A DNA stretch of 48,488 bases from Novosphingobium sp. UBA1948 (GTDB taxonomy: Bacteria; Pseudomonadota; Alphaproteobacteria; Sphingomonadales; Sphingomonadaceae): contig DDES01000200.1 of assembly GCA_002336765.1 (NCBI GenBank), forward strand, positions 1 through 48,488. Reading direction: 5' to 3'. The notes under the pieces were generated by a model. It saw only the letters and a list, made by a program, of their open reading frames with translations. It was not told where the DNA came from and made no database searches. The position numbers were made by a program, and so were the translations under genes. This document shows, one piece after another, positions 35,957 to 44,364 of this stretch. The first letter of the stretch is position 1, and each line of letters opens with the position of its first letter.

Positions 35957-36871
35957 TTACTTGACCCATTCGAGGCCAATTTCCTCATAGATTTCCTTGC
36001 TGTCGGCCCAGCGCTCGTCCACCTTCACATGCAGGAACAGATGGACCTTCTGGCCAAGGATTTCGGCCAGTTCCTTGCGCGCGGCCTCGCCGATCGCCTT
36101 GATGCGGGCGCCGCCCTTGCCCAGCACGATGCTCTTCTGGCTTTCGCGCGCGATCACGATCTGCTGGCGGATTTCCACCGAACCGTCCTTGCGCTGGATA
36201 TAGGCCTCGGGGCGCACGGTGCTGTCATAGGGCAACTCGTCATTCAACTGGCGATAGAGTTGCTCGCGGGTGATCTCGGCGGCCAGCAGGCGTTCGGAGG
36301 CATCCGACACCTGATCCTCGGGGAAGTTCCAAGGCCCTTCGGGCATCAGATCGGCCAGACGTGCCTTCAGTTCCGCCACGCCGTCATTCGTGCTGGCCGA
36401 GATGAAGAAGATCTCGTCGAAGGGGATAATCTCGTTCAGTTCCTGAGCAATAACCAGCAGCGGTTCCTTGGCGATCAGGTCCACCTTGTTGAGCGCCAGC
36501 AGCTTGCGCTCGGGGCGACCCTTCAGCGATTCGAGAATCTCGTTCAACTGGTCACGGTTCTTCTTGGCGGCGTCCACCACCAGCAGGATCGCGTCGGCCT
36601 CGCTGGCACCTTCCCATGCAGCGGCCACCATGGCGCGGTCCAGACGGCGGCGCGGGGCGAAGATACCGGGCGTGTCGGCCAGAATGATCTGGGCATTATG
36701 CTTGTCCGACTGTTCCAGCGCGATGCCCATCAGGCGCGTGCGCGTGGTCTGCGCCTTGGACGAGACGATCGCCACCTTTTGCCCCACCAGCGCGTTGACC
36801 AGCGTGGATTTGCCCGCATTGGGGGCGCCGATCACGGCCACCAGACCGCAACTTTCGGGGATTTCACTCAT
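35957..36871 (-). CDS. era: GTPase Era
   Basis: A 304-residue ribosome-assembly GTPase that binds the 16S rRNA 3' end. G1 is GAPNAGKS at 15-22, G2 lies in QTTRTR, G3 is DTPG near 65 and G4 is NKVD near 128. The C-terminal KH domain holds IVIARESQKSIVLGKGG and IKAIGEAARKEL. It overlaps the rnc stop by the ATGA pattern, so translation is coupled. The lepB-rnc-era order is normal for alphaproteobacteria. Confidence 0.97.
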   Translation of the reverse strand: MSEIPESCGLVAVIGAPNAGKSTLVNALVGQKVAIVSSKAQTTRTRLMGIALEQSDKHNAQIILADTPGIFAPRRRLDRAMVAAAWEGASEADAILLVVDAAKKNRDQLNEILESLKGRPERKLLALNKVDLIAKEPLLVIAQELNEIIPFDEIFFISASTNDGVAELKARLADLMPEGPWNFPEDQVSDASERLLAAEITREQLYRQLNDELPYDSTVRPEAYIQRKDGSVEIRQQIVIARESQKSIVLGKGGARIKAIGEAARKELAEILGQKVHLFLHVKVDERWADSKEIYEEIGLEWVK

Positions 36872-37593
36872 CCGTAAACTTTCAGGAATTGCGCAGCGGC
36901 CAGCGTTTCGGCCTCCTGCTTGGAAGAAGCGGTCGCCTCGACCTCGCCCACGCCTTTGACGGCGACGGCCACGGTGAAGCGGGCGGCATGGTCAGGACCT
37001 TCGCGGGTGACCAGACGGTATTCGGGGGGTTTGCGGCGGTTGCCCGCCGACCATTCCTGAAGCGCGGATTTGGGATGCTTGGACTGGCCCGCACGCCCGC
37101 CCACGGCCTCGGCCCACAGGCGGCGGATCATGGCGCGCGTGGGATCAAAGCCATAGAGCACAAAATGCGCGCCGATCAGCGCTTCCATCACATCGCCAAG
37201 GATGTTGTCGCTATCGGCCCCGCCATCGTCGCGCGCCTGCTTGCCCAGCAGGATATGCGGCGGCAGGCCCACGCGGCGTGCCACGCTGGCGCACATCTGG
37301 CGGCTGACCAGCACGTTGAGGCGCTGCGACAGTTTGCCCTCGGCATCGCCCTCGTTCTGGTAAAGCCAGTCGGCAATGGACAGGCCCAGCACACGGTCGC
37401 CCAGAAATTCGAGCCGCTGATAGTCCTCGGGCAATTTCTGGCCGGTCTTGGTGCGGCCACGCTGGCCAAATTGCGCGGTGTAGGAGCCATGGGTGAGTGC
37501 CGCGCGCCAGACATCCTCCGTGCCCACCGGCGCGCCGGTCAGCTCGGCCAGAAAGGCGCGGGTTGCTTCGGGAAGCGGAGCGTCAGCGCTCAA
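36868..37593 (-). CDS. rnc: Ribonuclease III
   Basis: The protein is a 241-residue double-strand-specific endoribonuclease. The catalytic signature YQRLEFLGDRVLGL lies near residue 62; the second acidic pair is in DNILGDVMEALIGA. A C-terminal dsRNA-binding domain starts at SKHPKSALQEW. The start is uncertain: a longer ATG frame would overlap lepB by 88 bases, so TTG 37593, which overlaps the lepB stop as TTGA and has GGGGGC upstream, is preferred. The era ATG overlaps its stop. Role: rRNA processing and mRNA decay. Confidence 0.93.
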   Translation of the reverse strand: MSADAPLPEATRAFLAELTGAPVGTEDVWRAALTHGSYTAQFGQRGRTKTGQKLPEDYQRLEFLGDRVLGLSIADWLYQNEGDAEGKLSQRLNVLVSRQMCASVARRVGLPPHILLGKQARDDGGADSDNILGDVMEALIGAHFVLYGFDPTRAMIRRLWAEAVGGRAGQSKHPKSALQEWSAGNRRKPPEYRLVTREGPDHAARFTVAVAVKGVGEVEATASSKQEAETLAAAQFLKVYG

Positions 37594-38459
37594 AACGTGC
37601 CCCCGATACGGTGCCAGCGCGCGGCGGTGAACCATGTCCACGGTTTGATCCACGAGACCGAGCCATCGGTGGACCACATCATCACCGTGGCACGCCCCAC
37701 CAGATTGTCCTGCGGCACGAAACCGATGCCACCCTCGGCGGTGTCAAAGCGGCTGTCCATCGAATTGTCGCGGTCGTCGCCCATCATGAACAGCGTGCCT
37801 TCGGGCACCAGAACGGGCGCGGTGTTGTCCTGCGGGGTGGGTTCAAGGTCGAGCACGTTGTAGCTCTTACCATTGGGCAGCGTTTCGCGGAACTGCGGAT
37901 AATGGCAGACGCGCGTGCCATCGGCTTTGGCCACCTCGTAATTCACGCCAAGGCCATAGCGCGACTGGTAGCACGAGGTGTTGGGCGAGACGGCGATCTC
38001 GAAATCCTCGATCCGCACCTTGGGAACAGCCACGCCGTTGATGAACAACTGGCCGCCCTTCATCTGGATCGTGTCGCCCGGCAGGCCGATCACGCGCTTG
38101 ATCCAGTCGTCGCGGTTGGCGGGCGGGGCCTTGAAAATGGCGACCTCGCCGCGCGTGGGCTGGCTGGCGAAAATGCGCTTGGGCAGCAGCGGGGCGCTGA
38201 AAGGCAGCGAGTAGGACGAGTAGCCATAGGGCCATTTGGCCGCCAGCAAATAGTCGCCATTCACCAGCCTCGGCAGCATGGATTCGCTGGGGATGTTGAA
38301 CGGGCTGAAAAAGAAGCTGCGGAAAACGCCCACGATCAGGATCAGCTTCACCAGAAAGACGAAGAAATTCTCCTCCTCTTTGGGCTTTTTCTCTGCCCCG
38401 CCAGAGGCGGCACCGGCCCCGCCGGAGGCGGTATCGGCAGATGTGGTGGTGTCGGTCAT
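37590..38459 (-). CDS. lepB: Signal peptidase I
   Basis: This inner-membrane serine/lysine protease of 289 residues removes signal peptides from exported proteins. One membrane segment (about 31-50, NFFVFLVKLILIVGVFRSFF) follows a 30-residue Gly/Ala/Glu-rich cytoplasmic tail. The catalytic Ser60 is in IPSESM and Lys121 in DDWIKRVIGLPGD; box E is MGDDRDNSMDSR. It is first in the lepB-rnc-era operon. A 233-base gap separates it from the divergent pgi and should hold both promoters. Confidence 0.96.
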   Translation of the reverse strand: MTDTTTSADTASGGAGAASGGAEKKPKEEENFFVFLVKLILIVGVFRSFFFSPFNIPSESMLPRLVNGDYLLAAKWPYGYSSYSLPFSAPLLPKRIFASQPTRGEVAIFKAPPANRDDWIKRVIGLPGDTIQMKGGQLFINGVAVPKVRIEDFEIAVSPNTSCYQSRYGLGVNYEVAKADGTRVCHYPQFRETLPNGKSYNVLDLEPTPQDNTAPVLVPEGTLFMMGDDRDNSMDSRFDTAEGGIGFVPQDNLVGRATVMMWSTDGSVSWIKPWTWFTAARWHRIGGTF

Positions 38460-38692
38460 GCGGGTCGGTTTCCTTGGGCGCTCATTTCCAAGCCCTGATG
38501 GCGGAAAGGCCTCGCGTCAAGCGGGTTTGCGCGATTGTTCCGCCACGGCGCATGGCGGGGCGGGCCTGAAGCGGCGATGAATGGTCGGGAAAACCTATTC
38601 ACGCGAAAATGGTCGGGCCTTGCTGCACTGCACCCTTGGCCTGAGGCGCGGGGCAGGGCATAGGAGGAGGCGAAATTTTTCGGGAGGCACAG

Positions 38693-40210
38693 GTGGCGAG
38701 TAATTCCAAGGCACAGTGGGACCAGCTCAAGGCGCTGCCCAAGCCTACGCTGGCGGAGCTTTTTGCCGCCGATCCTGCCCGCCTCGACAAGCTGTCGACC
38801 AAATTCGACCTTGCCGAAGGCTATATCCGTTTCGACTGGTCGAAAACCCATCTGGACGATGCCCATATCTCCGGTTTCGAAGCGCTGGCGCAGGCGATGG
38901 ATTTCGCCGGCCGCCGCATGGCACTGCTCTCGGGCGAGAAGATCAACGTGACCGAGGGGCGCTCGGCCGAGCATACCGCCCAGCGCGGTATCGGCAAGGA
39001 TACCAGCGTCGAGGAGGCCCACGCCCTGCACCAGCGCATGGCCTCGCTGGTGGCCGCGATCCACGAGGGCGCGCTGGGCCAGGTGAAGCATCTGATCCAT
39101 ATCGGCATCGGCGGTTCGGCGCTTGGCCCCGCGCTGGCGATTGACGCGCTGGCGCGCGAGGAGGCCTTGGTGCAGGTGCATGTCGTCGCCAATATCGACG
39201 GTTGCGCGCTGGAAGCGGCCTTTGCCAAGGCCGACCCCGCCACCACCATGATCGCGGTGGCGTCCAAAACCTTCACCACCATCGAAACCATGACCAACGC
39301 CGCCTCGGCGCTCCACTGGCTGAGCGAGAACGGGGTGGAAGACCCCTATGGCCGCGTGGTTGCGCTGACCGCCGCGCCCGAAAAGGCCGTGGAATGGGGT
39401 GTGGACGAGACGCGCGTGCTGCCTTTCCCCGAATGCGTGGGCGGACGCTATTCACTGTGGTCGTCCATCGGTTTTCCGGTGGCGCTGGCGCTGGGTTTTC
39501 AGGGCTTTGCCGAATTTCTCGACGGCGCGGCGCGCATCGACGAGCATTTTGCCAACACCGATGGCGCGGCCAACCTGCCGTTGCGCGCGGCCTTTGCCGA
39601 CCAGTATTACACCCGCCTGCTGGGCTGCCAGAGCCGCGCCTGTTTCGCCTATGACGAGCGCCTCGCGCTGCTGCCCTTCTATCTCCAGCAATTGGAAATG
39701 GAATCGAACGGCAAGAGCGTGACCTTCACCGGCGAGCCGGTCGATGGCCCGACCGCGCCGATCACCTGGGGCGGGGTGGGCACCGATGCGCAGCATGCCG
39801 TGTTCCAACTGCTGCATCAGGGCACGTTGCAGGTGCCGGTCGATTTCATCGCCTGCATCACGCCGGGCGACGCGCTCGATCCCGCGCATCACCGCATCCT
39901 GCTGATGAACTGTTTTGCGCAAGGCGCGGCGCTGATGGCGGGCAAGCCGAGCAGCGATCCGGCGCGCGCCTATGCCGGCAACCGCCCCTCGGCCACGATG
40001 CTGGTGGATGATCTGACCCCTGCGGCGCTGGGCGCCCTGATCGCCTTCCACGAGCATCGCACCTTTGCCAATGCCGTGCTGCTGGGGATCAACCCGTTTG
40101 ACCAGTTCGGCGTGGAACTGGGCAAGGAAATCGCCAAGAGCATCGAAAAGGGCGGCGCCACGTTTGACGCCAGCACCACCGCGCTGCTGGTCGAGGCGGG
40201 GCTGGCGTAA
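38693..40210 (+). CDS. pgi: Glucose-6-phosphate isomerase
   Basis: A 505-residue cytosolic enzyme interconverting glucose-6-phosphate and fructose-6-phosphate. GIGGSALGP, KTFTTIETM, GGRYSLWSSIG and LLGINPFDQFGVELGK are family signatures. It starts with GTG at 38693, five bases after GGGAGG, which is the best ribosome site in the region. In sphingomonads it feeds the Entner-Doudoroff pathway and sugar-nucleotide supply. The genes that follow are unrelated peptidases 145 bases on. Confidence 0.96.
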   Translation: MASNSKAQWDQLKALPKPTLAELFAADPARLDKLSTKFDLAEGYIRFDWSKTHLDDAHISGFEALAQAMDFAGRRMALLSGEKINVTEGRSAEHTAQRGIGKDTSVEEAHALHQRMASLVAAIHEGALGQVKHLIHIGIGGSALGPALAIDALAREEALVQVHVVANIDGCALEAAFAKADPATTMIAVASKTFTTIETMTNAASALHWLSENGVEDPYGRVVALTAAPEKAVEWGVDETRVLPFPECVGGRYSLWSSIGFPVALALGFQGFAEFLDGAARIDEHFANTDGAANLPLRAAFADQYYTRLLGCQSRACFAYDERLALLPFYLQQLEMESNGKSVTFTGEPVDGPTAPITWGGVGTDAQHAVFQLLHQGTLQVPVDFIACITPGDALDPAHHRILLMNCFAQGAALMAGKPSSDPARAYAGNRPSATMLVDDLTPAALGALIAFHEHRTFANAVLLGINPFDQFGVELGKEIAKSIEKGGATFDASTTALLVEAGLA

Positions 40211-40263
40211 GCGCCCTGCACCTTTAGGTCTGCCGCTCGCGATCTGTCCAAAATTGCTGGGTT

Positions 40264-40290
40264 CCGCCGGAATTTCCTCGATTCTGGCGG
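40264..40290 (+). terminator. Possible terminator after pgi
   Basis: Ten-base arms (CCGCCGGAAT and ATTCTGGCGG, one mismatch) with a 7-base loop lie about 55 bases after the pgi stop. No proper T run follows, so this is a weak call. Confidence 0.35.
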
Positions 40291-40355
40291 CACTTGCCTT
40301 GCCTTTGTGCAGCGCAACAGGTTAGCCTCGATGCCACGCATCAAGGGGCTTGGCT

Positions 40356-42341
40356 GTGCGTTGGACGAAACGGATTCGGATCTGGGCTGTGGCGGGGGTG
40401 ATGGCGGCGCAGACCGCTGGCGCCCTTCCGGCGGCTACACCCGCCAGCGATTACGCCGCGATCCCCTTTGTCTCCAGTGCCAAAATTTCACCCGATGGCC
40501 AATGGATCGCCGGCATTTTCGGCGTCAATGGCCAGCGGCAGGTCTGCATGATTTCGCTGTTCCTGACACCGGTCAAGCAGGTCTGCAACCCGGTGCCCGA
40601 TCTGGTCGATGTGTTTGGCGTGGAATGGGTGGGCGATCACAATATCATCGCCCATTCACGCCAACTGCTTGTTATGGGTGACTCGTTGGCGACGGGGCCG
40701 AGTTTTTCCGTTGGGCGTCTGATCGCCACCAATCGCGAGACGGGCAAAATGACCCCCTTGCTGGGTGGCAAGGGTGGGCAATACACCGATTCTGTCCTGT
40801 GGCGCGCGCGCGACGGCTCGCCTGAAATTCTGCTGGGTGCCCAATACGGTATGTCGGACATGACCGATGTGTGGCCCCGCGTCTTTCGCGTCAACGTCGA
40901 GAATGGCGAGCATAAGCTGGTGAGCGAGGCGCGCCACGAGGTTATGGAGTGGCTGGTCGATGGGCAGGGGCGGCTGAGGGCGGGCTATTCCAAGTCGACC
41001 GAACGCCTTGCTTATGGTTTGCTCTATCGCGGCGAGCGGGGCGGCGAATTCGACAAGATCGCTCATCTCGACAAAAACGAACGTACTCCGATACCGGTTA
41101 TCGAAGCCTTTGTCCCCGGTGGCGACCATGTGCTGGCCGTGCACCGTGATGGCGAGGGGATCAGCGGGCTATACGAGATCGACATCCGCACCCGCGAGGA
41201 CATCAAGCGGCTCTATGCCGCGCCCAAGGGCAGCTGGATTGCCGATACGATTGTAGCTGATGACAAGGCCAGCGTGATCGGCGTCGAACTGGAGGGCGAG
41301 GCAGCGGGCAGGGTCTGGCTCGATCCGGTGCTGGCCGAGGTGCAGGGCGATCTGGACAAGGCGATGGCGGGCAAAAGGGTGACGATCCTCAGCCTCAACG
41401 CCACGCGCGAGCAGATGCTGGTGAAAGTGGACCGACCCGATTCGCCCGGTGCGCTCTATTACTACAACATTCCCGATGGCCGGTTGATGCGTATCGCCTA
41501 CTACAACGAGGCGCTCAAAACCGAGCCGCAAAACCCTGCGCGGCTGGTGCACTACAAGGCGCGCGACGGGCTGGAGATCGAGGCGGTGCTGACGCTGCCG
41601 AAAGGGCGCGAGGCGAAAGGCCTGCCCGTGGTGGTAATGCCGCATGGCGGGCCGTGGGCACAGGATACGCTCGATTTCGACTATTGGGCGCAGTTTGTCG
41701 CCAGCCTCGGTTATGCGGTGATCCAGCCCAATTTTCGTGGCTCGACCGGCTATGGCTATGATTTCGAGCACAAGGGCGATGGCCAGATGGGGCTGGCGAT
41801 GCAGGACGATCTCAACGACGCGCTGGCGTGGCTGGGTGCTGAGGGGATTGGCGATGTCAAACGCGCCTGTATCATGGGCGGCTCCTATGGCGGCTATGCC
41901 ACCATGTGGGGGCTGGCGCGCGATGCGGGCCTGTGGCGCTGCGGCATTTCCATCGCGGGGGTCGCCAATATCCGGCGCGAGGTCAACGATATGGGCGAGG
42001 GCAATATCTATGGCCGCATCAACAGCGCGCGCTGGGCGACGATGACGCCCGACTTTGCCGCGGTCTCGCCGATCAACGCGGTGGGCCGCATCACCGCGCC
42101 GCTGCTCCTGCTGCATGGCGGGCGCGACATCACCGTGAAATACGAGCAGAGCGTCGAGATGTACGGGCGCATGAAGGCGGCGAAGAAACCGGTGGAACTG
42201 ATCAGTCTGCCCCATGCCGACCACCACTTTAGCCGCGCGGCCGACCGGCTCGAACTGTTGCAACGGATCGAGGGCTTTCTACGCCAACACAACCCGCCCG
42301 ACGCGCAGATCGCGTCAGGCGCCAAGGAGAAAGGGCAATGA
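40356..42341 (+). CDS. S9-family prolyl oligopeptidase-type serine peptidase, first of three
   Basis: A 661-residue secreted peptidase, with a signal peptide (RIRIWAVAGVMAAQTAGALPA), an N-terminal beta-propeller-like region with an ISPDGQWIAGIFG motif, and a C-terminal alpha/beta hydrolase domain. The nucleophile is Ser510 in GGSYGGY; the acid is in GGRDITVKYE and the base in PHADHHF. GTG 40356 is preferred to TTG 40350 because AAGGGG then lies at normal spacing. It overlaps the next gene by ATGA. Family members cleave proline-containing or acylated peptides; the substrate here is unknown. Of the three paralogues it is the most divergent. Confidence 0.9.
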   Translation: MRWTKRIRIWAVAGVMAAQTAGALPAATPASDYAAIPFVSSAKISPDGQWIAGIFGVNGQRQVCMISLFLTPVKQVCNPVPDLVDVFGVEWVGDHNIIAHSRQLLVMGDSLATGPSFSVGRLIATNRETGKMTPLLGGKGGQYTDSVLWRARDGSPEILLGAQYGMSDMTDVWPRVFRVNVENGEHKLVSEARHEVMEWLVDGQGRLRAGYSKSTERLAYGLLYRGERGGEFDKIAHLDKNERTPIPVIEAFVPGGDHVLAVHRDGEGISGLYEIDIRTREDIKRLYAAPKGSWIADTIVADDKASVIGVELEGEAAGRVWLDPVLAEVQGDLDKAMAGKRVTILSLNATREQMLVKVDRPDSPGALYYYNIPDGRLMRIAYYNEALKTEPQNPARLVHYKARDGLEIEAVLTLPKGREAKGLPVVVMPHGGPWAQDTLDFDYWAQFVASLGYAVIQPNFRGSTGYGYDFEHKGDGQMGLAMQDDLNDALAWLGAEGIGDVKRACIMGGSYGGYATMWGLARDAGLWRCGISIAGVANIRREVNDMGEGNIYGRINSARWATMTPDFAAVSPINAVGRITAPLLLLHGGRDITVKYEQSVEMYGRMKAAKKPVELISLPHADHHFSRAADRLELLQRIEGFLRQHNPPDAQIASGAKEKGQ

Positions 42342-42346
42342 TGCGC
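42322..42346 (+). repeat. Direct repeat at gene junction, copy 1
   Basis: A 25-base stretch, starting CCAAGGAGAAAGGGCAATGA, covers the end of the first S9 gene, the ribosome site and the start of the second. It is identical to the stretch at 44340-44364. Confidence 0.9.
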
Positions 42347-44359
42347 GGGATTGTGATGGCGATGGCCATGTTGGCAGCGGGTCTGCCCTCAACGTCACAA
42401 GCTGAGGAGGCCAAGGCGCAGCCGGTTCTTCAGCAGGGCGCACGGCCCGATGCGGCCAAGTTTGCGACATTGCCGTTTGTGGAGCGTGCGGTGATGTCGC
42501 CCGACGGGCAGTGGATCGGCGGCTTGTTCGCGGTGGGCGGGCAGCGCCGGATCTGCATCATCTCGATTTTTGGCGCAGCGTCGCCGCGCTGTGTGGCCGT
42601 GCCGGAAATGACCGAACCCGGCGGATTGGAATGGGTCAACGATGACAACCTGCTGATCCATGTTACCCAGCTTATCCCGGTCGAGGCCGATCGCTGGTAT
42701 GTCCATCGTGTCATCAATTTCAACCGGGTGTCGGGCAAGATCACGCGCCTGTTGTGGGACGCCAAAGGCCAGACTGCCGACGATGTCTTGTGGACGGCGC
42801 GCGACGGCAGTCCGATGGCGCTGATCGCGGCGCAGGACTCCATCTATCTGGGTGAGGATTTCTGGCCCACGGTCTATCGCGTCAACGTCGAGACCGGCGT
42901 GAAGAGCCGCGCGCTCAAGGGCTATGAGGACGTAATGCACTGGGAGGCCGACGCCGAGGGCGAGGTGCGGCTGGGCTATGGCTACAGTGATGCGCATCGC
43001 ACGTCGCGCTTGCTTTATCGCGCCAACCGCAACGATCTATTCCGCGTTATCGACCGCGCCGATGATCGCAAGCGTGAGGATCTGATCCAGCCGGTCGGCT
43101 TTGGTTCGGCTCCCGACAGCGTTCTGGTGATCCGCAACGACGAGGACAAGCGCTCGAGCCTGTTCGATTATGATCTGCGGGCACAGAAGGACTTGCGCAA
43201 ACTCTGGACCGCCCCCGAAGGAAGCTGGATCGCCAGCGTCATTATGGCGGAAGATGGCAAGACCGTGCTGGGCGTGCGGCTGGCGGGCAAACAGCGCGAG
43301 CGCGTGTGGCTCGATCCTGCGCTGGCCGAATTGCAGGCGGCTTTTGCCAAGTCGGTGCCGGAAAGCCGCGTTTCGATCACCAGTTTCAGCCGCGACCGCC
43401 AGCGCATGCTGGTGCAGATCGATCGCGCCGATACGCCCGGCGCAATCTACTTCTTCGATCAGGCAGGCTCCTCGCTCCAGCGCATTTCCTATATCTCGGA
43501 GGAATTGCATAGCACGCCGCTCAATCCGGTCAGCGCTGTCACCTATAAGGCGCGCGACGGACTGGAGATCGAGGCGATCCTGACTCTGCCCAAAGATTAT
43601 GAGCCTAAGGATTACGGGCCGAAAGGGCGCGAGGCGAAGAAACTGCCGGTGGTGGTGATGCCGCATGGCGGCCCGTGGGCGCAGGATACGCTGGACTATG
43701 ACTATTGGGCGCAATTTGTGGCCGGTCTTGGCTATGCCGTGATCCAGCCCAATTTTCGCGGCTCAACCGGTTATGGCGAGGCTTTCGAGCGCAAGGGTGA
43801 GGGCCAGATGGGCCTTGCCATGCAGGATGATTTGAATGACGCGCTGAAATATCTGGTGGATCAGGGGATCGGCGATGGCGCAAGGGCCTGTATCGTCGGG
43901 GCCTCCTATGGCGGCTATGCTACCATGTGGGGATTGGCGCGCGATGCCGGCCTGTGGCGCTGCGGCATTTCGATTTCCGGCGTGGCCAGCGTCCGGCGCG
44001 AAGTCAACGATATGAGCGACAGTCTGACCGGCAATGCCAACCGCGCCGCATGGACGCGCATGACGCCCGATTTCTCGGCTGTCTCTCCCCTCAATTTTGT
44101 TGACCGGATCAAGGCGCCGCTGTTGCTGGTGCATGGCAAGATGGATGTGACGGTCGATCACAGCCAGTCAGCATCGATGGCGAGCCGCATGAAAGCGGCA
44201 GGGAAACCTTACGAGTTCGTCTCGCTGCCCAAGGCGGACCATTATTTCACGCGCGAGGCGGATCGGCTGGCGCTGCTTCAGGCGATGGAAGCCTTCCTCA
44301 AGAAGTACAATCCGCCCGACGCTGTCGGGGAAGCTTTGACCAAGGAGAAAGGGCAATGA
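42338..44359 (+). CDS. S9-family prolyl oligopeptidase-type serine peptidase, second of three
   Basis: The protein has 673 residues with a signal peptide (MMRGIVMAMAMLAAGLPSTSQA), a propeller-like N-terminal region and a hydrolase domain with Ser523 in GASYGGYATMW, an Asp in HGKMDVTVDH and a His in KADHYFT. The linker to the catalytic domain carries a short internal duplication (DYEPKDYGPK) missing in the others. The catalytic half is nearly identical to that of the third copy while the propeller halves differ more. It is translationally coupled on both sides by ATGA overlaps. Confidence 0.9.
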   Translation: MMRGIVMAMAMLAAGLPSTSQAEEAKAQPVLQQGARPDAAKFATLPFVERAVMSPDGQWIGGLFAVGGQRRICIISIFGAASPRCVAVPEMTEPGGLEWVNDDNLLIHVTQLIPVEADRWYVHRVINFNRVSGKITRLLWDAKGQTADDVLWTARDGSPMALIAAQDSIYLGEDFWPTVYRVNVETGVKSRALKGYEDVMHWEADAEGEVRLGYGYSDAHRTSRLLYRANRNDLFRVIDRADDRKREDLIQPVGFGSAPDSVLVIRNDEDKRSSLFDYDLRAQKDLRKLWTAPEGSWIASVIMAEDGKTVLGVRLAGKQRERVWLDPALAELQAAFAKSVPESRVSITSFSRDRQRMLVQIDRADTPGAIYFFDQAGSSLQRISYISEELHSTPLNPVSAVTYKARDGLEIEAILTLPKDYEPKDYGPKGREAKKLPVVVMPHGGPWAQDTLDYDYWAQFVAGLGYAVIQPNFRGSTGYGEAFERKGEGQMGLAMQDDLNDALKYLVDQGIGDGARACIVGASYGGYATMWGLARDAGLWRCGISISGVASVRREVNDMSDSLTGNANRAAWTRMTPDFSAVSPLNFVDRIKAPLLLVHGKMDVTVDHSQSASMASRMKAAGKPYEFVSLPKADHYFTREADRLALLQAMEAFLKKYNPPDAVGEALTKEKGQ

Positions 44360-44364
44360 TGCGC
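44340..44364 (+). repeat. Direct repeat at gene junction, copy 2
   Basis: Identical over 25 bases to 42322-42346, at the junction of the second and third S9 genes. The pair frames a unit of about 2.0 kb, the mark of a tandem duplication. Confidence 0.9.
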
